Below are positions 35,915-47,599 of a stretch of 64,000 nt of DNA, piece after piece. Made by a program: the position numbers and the translations under genes. Source of the DNA: Heterocephalus glaber (Eukaryota > Chordata > Mammalia > Rodentia > Bathyergidae); contig NW_004624732.1 in the NCBI RefSeq assembly GCF_000247695.1, positions 20,626,595 to 20,690,594 on the forward strand, given 5' to 3'. Numbering within the stretch: position 1 is the first letter of the stretch; every line of letters begins with the position of its first letter. Below the pieces are notes generated by a model. That model saw only the letters and a program-made list of their open reading frames with translations. It made no database searches and had not been told where the DNA came from.

Positions 35915-36035
35915 GATGTAAGCTCTTTAAAATTAAGAGACTGGTTTTACTCCATCTTTTATTCTCTTGAAGCACCCAAATTAGCAATGTCTTGTGTGTG
36001 TTCAATATATAAGCACTGATGAATAAAAAATTTCT
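35915..36035 (+). mobile_element. L2 3' end fragment
   Basis: atgtaagctctttaaaatta, tggttttactccatctttta, gaagcacccaaattagcaat and tgttcaatatataagcactg match the last part of L2 (tgtaagctccatgagggcag ... gctcaataaatatttg). Confidence 0.6.
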
Positions 36036-36716
36036 CTAGAATTGGACTTCCTTCTGTATTTTTGTTCTAAGCTATTACCTCTGACTGAATGGGCTCAGAA
36101 TTTATTTTAGATTTCTACTCAATGTTGACAAACTTCACTGAAATTTTTCCTGTGCGAGGTTCCACATGGATTCAGCTAGAATTGAGGGTGTTTTACTTTC
36201 CCTTCTTTCTCTTTAATTTTTAACCTACCTGTAAATACAGTGTGATTAAAATTGACAGGAAAAGCATATTTTTAAAAACTCAAAGGAAAGGAGTTATAAA
36301 GATGTGCTTGTCATGACCTGAGGGAAACATCCTTGCAGAGCCCACCAGCAGGAAGGAAGATTGCAGAGCACCATGAGCCAGCCCGTGTTCCAGGAAGTCA
36401 GGTACATCTGCACCCCTGCTGCTCTTTGGAGGCATGGGGCCACAGTCTCTCTGCCCCCAAATTCCTCAAGGCAGCAACTCCTCCCCTCTCCTTTAAACCT
36501 TTGTTCTCTCCTCCCTGACTGCTGAATCCCCTTTCACATTCAGCCAGCTCCCACTGGAGTGAATAACAGCCTGGTTTGCCTACAGTATGTCCACCGTCCT
36601 GTCCCAGTGGTCTCTCTCCTCTCTGAGTCTCTAACACAGTCTCTGCATCTTTATTTTTTAAATTAATTAATACATCCACAGAAAACACTGATGGAATGTT
36701 CTAGGCAGAGGTGTGT

Positions 36717-37107
36717 TATTTTAGTCACTTTCCTGTCCTTCCTGGAACAGAATACCCAACACTTACAACTTAAAGGAGGAGAGGCTTATTTTGGTTTATG
36801 CTTTAATTCAATGGTCAGCTGGGTCCAAGGGAGAAATAGGATGGCAGAGGGGTGTGGTTGAGGAAAAGATGCTCAACCCAAAGCAACCAGACAGCGGGGA
36901 GTGAAGGGAGAAACTGCAGGCAAGAGTATCTCCTTCCAGGTCCCACACCAAGTGTATTGTCTCCAACCAGCCCTTATCTCCTAACAGCATCTTCAGCTAT
37001 TGAACTCATCAATGGATGAATGTACTGATAAATGTAGCACCCTATAATACATTCACCCTCCAAACATCGTGTCTATTGGGACACATTTTAAATCAAAACC
37101 ATAACAC
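36717..37107 (-). mobile_element. MT-like MaLR LTR
   Basis: Plus-strand order: tttagtcactttcctgtcct, acttaaaggaggagaggctt, gtgtggttgaggaaaagatg, cttatctcctaacagc, and the end aaatcaaaaccataacac. The minus strand therefore begins tgttatggttttgattt, the MaLR LTR opening. The copies at 47,020 and 62,486 share this order and orientation. Confidence 0.75.
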
Positions 37108-37369
37108 ATGTGGAGATGGAAAGAGCCATCTGGCTCTTTAAAAACTCATGGTCAAGAACAGACAGTGACATGTACACAAAATACAGAATGACATGAGTCA
37201 TGCTAAAAGAAAATATGAGAGGTAGGAGAACCCATGGGAGGGGTGGCTTCTTTATACTTGCTTAGAGGAGGTCACTCCACTTACAGGATATTATGTCTAA
37301 GACCCCAAAGAAGTTCAGGAAGAACATTCCAAAGGACAAAACAACATATACAATGACAAAAAGGCTACA

Positions 37370-37730
37370 GCACTGCTTTATAGTGTCCCCCAAAGTCTAT
37401 GTGTTGGAACATTGATTTCTAATATAGCAATGGGGCCTAGTGGAAGGTTTTTGAGTCATTGGGGCTCCATTCTTACAAATGGATTCAGTGCCATTAACAT
37501 TGAAGGAGGGAGATCTTTGTAAAAGGTCAAATTTGAGCCACTCTTTCTGTATACCCCCTCTTCCTTTGCCCCTCCACCTTCTGTCATGTAGCACCATTTC
37601 CCGGCCCTCACTAGGTGTGGCTCTCGATCTTGGACTTCCAAGTCTTCATATTTAGGAGTCAATATGTCTATTTGTTATAAATTATCTAGCCTTGGGGTTT
37701 CTGCATTAGCAGTATCAAACATACAAAGAC
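37370..37730 (+). mobile_element. MaLR-type LTR
   Basis: gtcccccaaagtctatgtgt, ggggcctagtggaaggtttt, gagtcattggggctcc and ttggggtttctgcattagca follow the MST/MT LTR order. It lies 260 bp from the oppositely oriented LTR at 36,717. Confidence 0.7.
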
Positions 37731-37896
37731 AAATGCTTAAGAAACAGTATATATTTGTCATGACCACAGCTTCTCTGATGAGTGACACATAGAGGGCATG
37801 ATAGCTAATCTAAACAATGTGTGGTGAAAAGGTCCACTCCTTTCAGCCAGCCAGTTCCACTGCAAGCTTTGTGTGCACAGAGTTGTGTGCACAGAG

Positions 37897-37928
37897 ACAC
37901 ACACAGACTCACACACACACACACACAT
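37897..37928. repeat. (CA)n microsatellite
   Basis: gacacacacagactcac followed by about ten ca units. Confidence 0.9.
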
Positions 37929-40815
37929 TTAGTCTTATTGGTAATTCTGCCTATTACATTTTTCTCCCATTTTTGCTTCCTTTTTCCATTCTTGTTACTC
38001 TGGCTGCAGTGATGAGAAATCCTGAAACTTGAAGGCCTGAGGCCATTGTTCAGCCTTTCTCTGATTCAGTTAGAGTTCTTCCAGGCTGAACAATGAACAA
38101 GACATGGTTCCCATCTTTAGGAGGGTCAGATGATTATGAGACAAGATTACACTCCTAGGGAAAAATGGGGAGCTATAAATAGAATTTGGACATCATAGTC
38201 TTTAAGGACAAAGACTATATGCCCTGTATTATCCACATGACATAACTTCAGCATTCTTCAACATCCACTGTGAGTCAATTCATCTAGATTAAGGAGTCTA
38301 AAAGGCTAGTGTCAACACAATAACCAACTGGCCAGGAGTTTCAAGAATGACATGATGAGTAAAGATCAAGGCCCTTAGTAAATCTTCATGAGAAATGTTG
38401 TGCTTGTCTTAGCTTTTGAGGTTGGAAAGGAGAAAACAATGTTTATATGGGCCAAAGCAGCATGAATTAGGAGACAGGAGCAAATATCACAGGCTGTGCA
38501 AACACAGAAGTAAAGCAAAACCAAAAGAATGAACAAACAAAACCTAGGTCTCCACAACTAGCTTTTTGTGGAGAGAAAGCTTGTGATGTGGATATGAGGC
38601 AGTGCAAAGGTATAGACTTTCGTGTGAAGGTTGGTAGAGGGCAGCTGTGGAGAAAAAAGTAAAATGGAATTTGTTAGCATGTGAGACAAACTTAATATCT
38701 CCACAAGGGAAACAAGTGAGTTTTTAGCTTTAGAGGGAAAGAGGCCCTCCTTTCATAAGTTCAGTTCTTATCAGCGCTGGAGTTGCCTATTTTAAAACTC
38801 CCTCAAGCCCATCCTTAGTAATTCACTATAGATATATATAATACAAACATGCAGAAAATGAGATAATTCAATGAAATTCTCCTTCTTCCAGTAGGAAGAG
38901 TAAGGCCCAAAGAGGTCTAGGACAGCCCGGGCTTCTTCTGCTGGCCCATAGTTGGGTGTGGAGCAAAGCTATGGCAAAGCTCACAGAGGTTTTAGGGTTT
39001 GCCCAGGCCCTCATCTAAAGCTGGCTCAGGGGAAAAGCTTCTTTCCAGCAGATGTGAATTCTCAGAACTATTGCAAGTCATAGGACTTCTTATGGAGCTC
39101 TTAGAATATAAAGAGAAGCATTATATATATTTTTTAAAACTTCAGTTTCCCTTGCTTCTTATTCTTCTTGTTTTTCTACTGAGGTCCTCTTTTCTGGGGA
39201 AAGGAAAGAGAATTAGTATAGAGCTGTATGGCTACTATTGGCATCCCCTCCCTTCCATTTTAATTTAATTTCACAGGCAGTTTTTATAGTAGATATTTTT
39301 ATTCAACTTACACAAACAAGGAAACCAAATTTCTGGTATAAAATCTTAGGTCATACAAATAAGGAGAGGTAAAATTACATTTTGAAGTTTGGTTTACTGG
39401 ACTATAAAGCTCAATGATCTTTCAGAGTAGAGCATACCATTCCTTCTGGTCCTGAGAGGTGGAGTTAGGGCACATTGGGGACAGTGGCTGTAGACTAGGG
39501 AAGCGTGCTGATAAAAGCAGATATGACTGAAGAGCTAGTGGGGGAGCTGGTTAGGACTAGTGACAACAGTCAATTATCTGCACTTCTGTGTCTTTCAATT
39601 ATTCACATGATTTCTGGGCCCCAGGACCACACACAATTTGGTTTTATTAAATAGTCTATTATGTTGAATAGAAACCAAAAATATGGATTTTATGAGATGG
39701 AAATACCATTGTGCCAGACCCCTTGCTGGGGGTGTTTCACTAATAGCATGCTTTCTGAAGAAGAGATTGCTGCAGAATAGACCCCATGATAATGTTATTC
39801 TAAGCTAATTTTTATTAATAGACCCCACATGTTGTGTCTGCAGCCTGAGTGCATTAATGTAAATGGTGAGCAAGACTCAACTGTTTTGTTTCATTTTGTT
39901 TTCTTTTCTTTTCCATGGGCTACTTGGTGTAGAGAGTATTTCTTATTTGTGTCCATCTTCTTTCTCTTTAGTAGACACAGTGTTATCTCCCTTGTGTTTC
40001 TCTTTTTCCTTTTGCTTCAGGGAAAAATGAGTACAGGATATGGAAACTAATGGCCCTGGGGAAGGAGCCTCTGGGAGGCTCACTGAGGCGTCCAGGTGAG
40101 ATTTCTACAGTACCTCAACTTTGGCCTCTAAAAATGAGTGCAACCAGAATTAGGCTTCACATACATTTGCAAATTGTGTTTGGGAGACATGTAGGAAGAA
40201 TTAGCACATTACACTGGTAATGTTGTGGGAAAGAACAGCAATTAAGGACCTAAAAACAAGTCAGCTACTTCAACTCCCAGCAGAGCACAGCTGTTTCACA
40301 GCAGCCATAGACACCCTGCCCCTTACCAGATGCAATGTGTTTTTAATTATTCATCCCCTCAAAAATGTGCTGGAGGTTTGTTTTTTGTCAACTACTGTGC
40401 CAAGGTATGGATACATACTTGTGAACAAGATGTGGTTCCCACTGTTGGAAATCTCACAGTCATTGATTGGGGCAGATCTGTGACTGAATGGGAAATAGAA
40501 AGCACTGTGGACTGGCCCTTCACCAGAAGTTGGTGCTGGACAGAAAGCAGTGCTCCTTGAAAGAGCATGGACAAATGTCCCACAGAAGAGAGGACACTGG
40601 AGTTGTATCTTCTATTATAGAGCTTTCTCTATGAAGAGAGCAGCATGAAACCTTGACCCCAAATGTGTGACCAGGTGCTCCAAAGAGGAAGACAACTAGA
40701 AGTGACTGGTACAGTATTCCATCAGATCATCAGAGGGCAGCCAGAATAATGCAGAGATGCAGAGGTGGGTGTCTTTGAAGAAGATAAGGATATTTCCCAC
40801 TACATTAGGACATTT

Positions 40816-40836
40816 CCAAGGGACAGGGACAGGGAC
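40816..40836. repeat. (AGGGAC)3 short tandem
   Basis: The word agggac occurs three times in a row. Confidence 0.85.
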
Positions 40837-42849
40837 AATTCCTTATGGCAGAGGCAAGTGGGAGGGGAATGGAACAATCTCTCGTGTGGGTTCCACTTTG
40901 CTACCATGGTGAGTCAGAAATATGAGCACTGTCTTAATCTCAGCTACCTTTTCTGAAAAATGATAGTGGTGATATCTGATTCATGCTCCTGGAGGGGATA
41001 TTTTAGTGATCACATGTATCAAATGCTCTGAAGACCAGGCAGGCTTTCACAATGGAAAAAAAAAGCCCTCTATTATTATTATAATTATTAGTCCTGTTTT
41101 TGGTATGGGTATTAAGGAGATAAAGACAGGATATAAGTGTAGGTGTATGTGAAAAACAGAACAGATAGGAGTGCCAAGATTGGGTGGTTCACAGTGCTAT
41201 AGAAAGAAATTCCTGTGTAGAGCTGATGCTAATAAATGTGAAGTTGCATTGGATAGCACCTATCATGCCAAAGCACATTCCCACATATTACTGTACCTAC
41301 CTCTCTTCACAATAGCATGAAGCAGTTGGGACAGAATTATATCTACAATTTGTGGTTGAAAAAATTGAGATGACTTCTGGCTGAGTTTCTAACACTTAAA
41401 AAGTGCTACTGAACATTAGCTATAAGTGATATTTTATATTAACATTAACAATATTGTATTATAATTATTGAACGTTCATATAGCATGACAATTCAATAGT
41501 CCCAGGAGCAGTTAAAATAATTATCCTGTACAAACCAACGTGCTTATCTGTAACATGGGGTTAATAAGATTGATTCTGTTTGTGTTGCAAGATTATACTC
41601 CTGATAATATCAGACAAGCGACTTGGAAGTACATTATGTAATAGGGCTAGATACAGGCAAATTGCAATAAGATCAAATTCTATAAAAGATACTAGTTTTT
41701 GTGCAAGACAATCTGAAATCTAATACTTCAGCATAGCTCACCTCACCCCTGTATTTATGTACAGTAATATAGGTCATTAACTCTGCACTTCATGAAGACA
41801 ACAGAAAGATTTGTTGGGCATGCCAGTGTCCCTCATAGACTCTGCCGCCAACCTGTGTACTTTTACATTCAGCAAAAGGTAAGGAGAAGTGGTGTATTTT
41901 GATCAAATCTCTACTCTTTCCTATAAAGGAGCAAATGATAACTATCATCCAGTCTGAGCAGTGCACATTTCATGTCCAGCCTGTGGCCTCTTCCAAGCTA
42001 GGATTCCAACTCCTGACTTCAGGTTCTGATTGCATCTTTCTGGCTCAATGTGGGATGGGGTGCTGATGTGCTCTGTCTCCCTAGCTTCCCTTTCCAGTTT
42101 CTGTCTCTCTGACATGCCAACTCTGTGGCACTCTCTCCAGTGTCACCATGGGAGAGGTTGGAATGTCCTTGGCATGCAGATATCTTTCTTGCTCAGGCTT
42201 GAAAAATGAGGCCATTTTACATCCAATAGCTCTGTCAGAGCAGAGCCTTTAAACTTTCTACTTCCTAAGGCAGAGCAGGACTTCTTAGGGAAATCCTTTT
42301 TCTCAAGAGTGTGTGAACATATTCTGTAGACAAAACAGACACTTATTATACTTTTCTGTGTAGTCCCTTTTTTTTTGTAGTCTTACCTGGAGAAGACCAA
42401 GCTCCCAATTTTCATCTGCTCTCTACACAAAGCTATTGCATGCTTAGGCATGGGGCACAGTGCCAAGATACATAACTAAATGAATCACTGTCCTTGAGTT
42501 TACTAATCTAAAAAGGGCAGATCAGAGGAAAAGGAGCCTTTTTCTTTCTATAACTCACATGATAAAAAGGAAAAAAATAGGTAAACAAAAGGATTACCTG
42601 TGGGCCTTTTTTCCTATAAAAGACTCTCATTTAGCACTTGCATAGAAACCACCCACTTTCCTCAAATGGAGAAATAATATCAATGTCTTGCAGCTGCACT
42701 ACAACACAGATGAGGGTTCCATCTGCATGAAGCCACTAAAACTAAATGAATCCTGAGATCAATCTCCAATCTATTACCTCCCAGTCACTTACCCATCAGG
42801 AAACCATAGGGTTTGCTGAAACAACAACATGATTCAATTCCTGATTGCA

Positions 42850-43000
42850 GAGTCAGATAAACTTGAGACTGAGTCTCAGCTCCTGCCATTCCTTCCTAAC
42901 TTGGTCCATTTAATCCTTCTCCATCTCCATTTCCTCAGCTGCAAATAAGGTTAGGAATACTTATAAGATTGTTGACAGAACAGATAGTCCTGGTGAGAAG
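42850..43000 (+). mobile_element. MIR SINE
   Basis: gagtctcagctcctgccatt, ccatctccatttcctcagct, gcaaataaggttaggaatac and ttataagattgttgacag follow the MIR order. Diverged. Confidence 0.6.
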
Positions 43001-44477
43001 CAACTCACAACATTTCTTCACGGGGTGAACACCAAGATGCCTCCCTTGGAGAAAAAGATTGTAAGGAGGTCATAGTTTGAACTGTGTTATCACATATGGC
43101 TGTAAGGTGGAGAATGTCTCCATATTAACTCACCTCACTAATCAGAAAGGCAGAACCCCATCCATTTTTAATAACATATTAAAATTGCATAGCTCTTCCA
43201 TTGGGGGCAGTGCTACAAGCTAAAACAGCACATGTTCCTAGGTCAGTGATGCTTTTACTCAGATTAATGGAAAATTGTTTAGCTAGAATATATTGATTTT
43301 TACAATTTTCTAAAAATTAGACTTCAAAAGTGGTTACTGTCACCAACATATATAAGAATATGATTCTTAGAGTCTATACTTTTGGGTCTGTTGCTCTTAT
43401 AACATCAACTTCCTTCTCTTCTATAAAAGGGAGGAAAACTGTACAGGTTAGTTTAATTGATATATATTTTTATTTATTCATCCAATATTTGAATGATTAT
43501 TTAGATCCTAGCATATTACTTGGCCCCAAAGGAGCAGTCTCCTCCTGATGAGGTTGGCAACATAGCTGGTAAAATGACCTATATAGCCAAGGTATGTAAA
43601 TAATTTTATAAAAGTGAAAAAATGAGCAGCTCACAGGTAGCACTGGAAGAGCCTCAAAGATAATGCAGCCAATGCTGAAGTTTCCATGGGGGACCCCTGC
43701 CTCACTCCAAAAAAGGGTACATTTATATGAGTGGGTGACCAGAAGTCCTGTCTGGCCCAGTAAAGTCTCAGTTTCAAGCCTGACAATTGTATTTCTTTCC
43801 CTTTCAAAAGTTCCATGGTCAGTGCATGGATAGGCCAAAGGGTAATCATACCAGGTGATTTATTCAGCTTGGAGAGGGGACAGGTATGACTGGATGCAAG
43901 GTAGGGTCACAGAGCTGTGGGAGAAGAGGCTCGGAGTCAGGTTCAGAGACTTAGCAAATCAACACTGAGCTGTGGAAGGACCTGGCTGTCAAACAACACT
44001 AATCTATGATTTCTCCTCTTCCTCTTCCTGTCTATTCACTTCAGACTTAGCACTTTAAAGCAACCCAAATTCAATGCTAAATACACAATTTCTCAGACCT
44101 TGGGGATGGAATGAAAGATGACCAGATTCAGAATGACAATACATTTCCAATTTGTAATTTGAAGTACCAAATCCCTGCCAACAGATAAAGAGAAATCAGA
44201 AAAAGGTTTTCAAAGTCTAGATACAGGAATAGATTGTGGGTTTAAATTTGGTAAGTCAACAATCCATATGGAATGAAAGTGAGGTCCCAGACTGGGAATT
44301 AATGCCAAAAGACCTCTTTATTGCTCTGTGCATGTGTTTTACCCTGGTTGTTTCAGTTTTTCAGGATTATGAACAGCATCAATTTTATCATTTACAACAG
44401 TGACCAAAAGCTGTTTAGAATGCAAGATGGATCAGCTGGGGGCACCCTTCTCTTCATGATCAGAGAGAAAATAAACT
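43001..44477. other. Unique DNA
   Basis: The longest frame, 113 codons on the minus strand at 43,497-43,838, shows no recognisable domain and overlaps another frame of similar length. No gene is called. Confidence 0.5.
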
Positions 44478-44907
44478 GATATGAAGAGATTTTTTTTTCA
44501 TTAAGTTTATTGTTACATTTTAGGTATACAATACAGTTACATTCATCATTGGGATCTTGTACCTTTACATAATCTCTCTTGATTCTTATTTTTTCCCCAT
44601 TCCCCTGCCCTCCCTTCAACCCCTCCTCCCTTCCCTACTTACAAAGACTTTGTTTCCATGTTTTCCCTTTCTTGTATTTTTCTTCTCCCTTTTCTTTTCC
44701 CTACCCCTCCCACTTCCCCTACTCCTTTAGACCTTTTCTTCCTATTTCCCAATATCAATTATACATTTTGATCCTTATTTACACTTTTAGTTTTTCACAT
44801 CAGAGAAACTATTCGGTATTTACACGTGTGTCCTATTTATTTCACTTGAGAGTATGGCCTCAATGTGCATCCATTTAGCTAGAAATGTCTCTAGTTTCTC
44901 ATTCTTT

Positions 44908-44997
44908 TTTTTTGTTGTTGTTGGTACTGGGGATCGAACCGGGGCCCTTCCACTTTCAAGGCAGGTAGCAGAACCACTGAGCCTAAATCCCCAGACC
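44908..44997 (-). mobile_element. tRNA-derived SINE nested in LINE-1, 17-bp TSD
   Basis: T-rich tail with ttgttgttg, then ggtactggggatcgaacc and accactgagcctaaatcc. ctagtttctcattcttt occurs at 44,891-44,907 and 44,998-45,014, both from the host L1. Confidence 0.95.
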
Positions 44998-45036
44998 CTA
45001 GTTTCTCATTCTTTATGGCTGAGTAGTACTCCAATT

Positions 45037-45126
45037 TTTGGCGGGGGGGGGGGGTACCAGGGATTGAACTCAGGACCATGCACTTGTGCGGCAGGTGCTG
45101 GAACCACTGAGCTAAATCCCCGGCCC
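45037..45126 (-). mobile_element. tRNA-derived SINE nested in LINE-1, G-run tail
   Basis: A run of twelve G (C on the element's own strand) separates the tail from ggtaccagggattgaactc. accactgagctaaatcccc closes it. The TSD begins agtactcca at 45,025-45,033 and 45,127-45,135. Confidence 0.93.
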
Positions 45127-45450
45127 AGTACTCCATTTTAAAGAAAAACCATATCTTCTTTATCCAATCTCCAGTTGATGGGCATTTGGACTGTTTCCAA
45201 GTTTTAGCTATTACAAACTGTCCTGCTATAAACATGGGTGAGCATATATCACTGTGGTATGATTCTTTTAATTCTTTGGGGAAGATACTCATCAGGGGAA
45301 TAGCTGGGTCAAATGGGACTTCTTATCCTAGTTATTTGAGGTATCTCCATATTGATTTCCACAGTGGTTGCACCGATTTCCAATATCACCAACAATGAAG
45401 AGGGTTCCTTTCTCCCCACAACCCCACCAACATTTGTCATTGGTTGATTT

Positions 45451-45544
45451 CCTTTTTTTTTTTTTTCTCCGGTACCCGGGATCGAACTCGGGTCCTTGCA
45501 CCTGTGAGGCTGTGGGCAGAACCATTGAGTTAAATCCCTGGCCC
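45451..45544 (-). mobile_element. tRNA-derived SINE nested in LINE-1, 13-bp TSD
   Basis: ggtacccgggatcgaactcg and accattgagttaaatccc give the B- and A-box complements. cattggttgattt occurs at 45,438-45,450 and 45,545-45,557. The insertion splits the L1 ORF2 cysteine-motif region. Confidence 0.95.
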
Positions 45545-46076
45545 CATTGGTTGATTTTTGATAGCAGCCATTCTTACTGGGGTGAGGTGGAATCTCAGCT
45601 TTGTTTTCATCTGCATCTCTCGGATGACCAATGATGTTGAACATTTTTTCACATTTATTTGCTGCTTTTACTTCTTTGCATGAGAAATGTCTGTTCATTT
45701 CAGATGCCGATTTTTGAATTGGGTCTTTATATTTGAGTGGTCTGATTTTTTTGAGTTCTTTATATATTCAAGATAGTAGACCTTTGTCTGAGGAACAGCT
45801 GGTAAAAATTTTTTTCCCACATTGTAGATTGTCTCTTAGCTCTGTTGGTGGTTTCTTTTGCAGTGCAGAAGCTTTTTAATTAGAAGAGATCCCAGTTGTT
45901 GATTCTTTATGCTAGTTCTCATGCTACTGAGGATTTGTTCATAAAGTTTTTTCCTATGCCAATGTCTTCAAGAGTTCTATGTAACTTATCTTGCAACAAG
46001 TTTAGTATTTCTGTTTTAATATTTAGATCTTTAATCCACTTCTATTTTAATTTAGGTGAAAGACTGGGGTCTAGTT

Positions 46077-46721
46077 TTAATCTTTGGCAAGTTGAAATCC
46101 AGTTTCAACACCATTTATTAAAGAGGCTATCTTTCTTCCAGTGAGGGTGGTTGGCTCCTTTGTCAAAGATAGGTAGCTGAGTATGTCTAGAGTTGTTTCT
46201 GTATCTTCTAGTCTATTCCATTGATCCTCAGGTCTGTTTCTTTGCCAGTACCATACTGTTTTTATCACAGTGCCTTTGTAGTATAGTTTCAAGTTGAAGA
46301 TTTTGATACCCCCTGCCATGTCTCTGTTGCCTAGAATTGCTTTTGTTATTATAGGTCTCTTCTGGTTCCAGATGAAGTTTTGGATTGGTTTCTCTAGATC
46401 TGTGAAATATACTTTTGGGAATTTAATCCGGATTGCACTGAATCTTTGTAGCAGCTTTTGAAGTATGGCCATTTTCACTATATTGGTTCTTCCTACACAG
46501 GGACAAGGGATATCTCTCCATTTTCTTATATCCTCTTTGATCTCTTTTTTCAGACTGTTGTAGTTCTCAATGTAGAGGTCTTTAGCTTCCTTCATTAGAT
46601 TGATTCCTAGACATTTCATTTTTTTGGATGCTACTGTGAAAGGGATTATTTCTCTAATTTCTCTCTCAGTGAGACAGTTATTTGTGTACAAGAAGGCTAT
46701 TGATTTTTGAGTGTTGACCAT
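46077..46721 (-). pseudogene. LINE-1 ORF2 fragment, post-RT region
   Basis: A 214-residue open frame on the minus strand matches L1 ORF2p downstream of the RT active site. It shows [62 protein letters not shown]-like [29 protein letters not shown] and WYWQRNRPEDQWNR, in the order of the family. It ends where L1 should continue, and the C-terminal motif lies beyond frame breaks and the SINE at 45,451. The FADD box would be just 5' and is lost by truncation. Full ORF2p is about 1,250-1,300 residues, so this is a dead piece. Confidence 0.93.
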
Positions 46722-47019
46722 GTATACATCTTCTCTACTGTATCTGTCAATTAAGTCTAGAAGTCTTTTGGGGGAGTTTTTTGGGTCTTGATATAAAGAG
46801 ATTTTAAAGTAATCATTAAGGCTTCCTTAATGCTATTTAACACAATTCTCAGGCTTTTCATATTGAACCATATTGTTCTCAGAGAACTATGTTTTTTTCA
46901 GTCAAATACATTTGTGGAGGGCAAAACTGCCTGTTCAATTTGCCAAAATGTGTACAATATGAAAGTCTACTGGTAAGAAGAGAATAAGTAAACATGAACA
47001 AACTTTTGGAAATGTTGAG

Positions 47020-47432
47020 TACTCAACTTTCCCATTGCTATGATAAAATTCCTGACACCCACAACTTAATGGAAGAGAGGTTTAATTTGGCTCACAATTT
47101 CTAAGAATTCATTCAATGATTGGCTATATCCAAGGGAAAAATGACATAGTGTGTGGGATTGGCAGAAGAAAAGTTGCTCACCGCACAACAACCGGGAAGC
47201 CAAAAGATAAGGGTGAAGACAGGAACAAGATGCCTCCCTTGCAGAAAAAAGATTTCTTGAAGATCACACTCCCAGTGACCCTTCTCCAATGAGAGCCAAC
47301 ATCCTAACAGCACATTCAGCCCCTGAACTCAGCAATGGATGAACGCACTGATGTGTATAGCGCCCCCAAAATCCAATCACCTTCCAAATGTGTGAGACTC
47401 TTGTATGATACTTTAGATCTAAACCATAACAT
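47020..47432 (-). mobile_element. MT-like MaLR LTR
   Basis: Plus-strand order: actttcccattgctatgata, ggctcacaatttctaag, atcctaacagcacattcagc, atggatgaacgcactgatg, and the end agatctaaaccataaca. Same family and orientation as 36,717-37,107 and 62,486-62,903. Confidence 0.75.
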
Positions 47433-47489
47433 GTTGGAAGTACATGGTAACACTCTTCCCTCACTTTCCCTTTATCTTATTGTATGTAT

Positions 47490-47586
47490 ATATATATATA
47501 TATATTTTTTTTTGGTACCGGGGATCGAACTCAGGACCTTGCGCTTGTGAGGCAGGTGCCAGAACCACTGAGCTAAATCCCGGGCA
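47490..47586 (-). mobile_element. tRNA-derived SINE with TSD beside a TA tract
   Basis: tatatata and a T-run precede ggtaccggggatcgaactc; accactgagctaaatcccg closes the element. ttattgtatgtat is found at 47,477-47,489 and 47,587-47,599. Confidence 0.92.
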
Positions 47587-47599
47587 TTATTGTATGTAT

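Larger units (their letters stand above)
37731..42849. other. Unique DNA with diverged L2-like scraps
   Basis: L2-like phrases (e.g. gaacaatgaacaagacatggttcccatc at 38,088-38,115; cttgtgaacaagatgtggttccc at about 40,418-40,440) occur, each with surroundings too diverged to bound. It also holds a CA microsatellite at 37,897. No coding gene is recognised. Confidence 0.5.
44495..46788 (-). mobile_element. LINE-1, 5'-truncated, carrying three nested SINEs
   Basis: The 3' end is at the left (T-run 44,491-44,498, then the complement of the L1 3' UTR) and the truncated 5' end at 46,788. A 17-bp TSD tgatat(g/a)aagagatttt occurs at 44,478-44,494 and 46,789-46,805 with one mismatch. Removing the three SINEs leaves about 2.0 kb. 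Its 3' UTR and ORF2 tail pair with the plus-strand copy at 20,316-22,764, so both are one family. Confidence 0.93.

Noticed and set aside
43497..43849. 113-codon minus-strand frame
   Set aside because: No recognisable domain, and a second frame of similar length overlaps it.
45186..45698. Several overlapping open frames of 65-130 codons on both strands
   Set aside because: They are L1 ORF2 remnants and nested SINE sequence read in or out of frame, not separate genes.
12625..47586. tRNA genes (A- and B-box sequences at nine places)
   Set aside because: Each has an A-rich tail and TSDs or lies inside an L1, with no matching acceptor stem. They are tRNA-derived SINEs.
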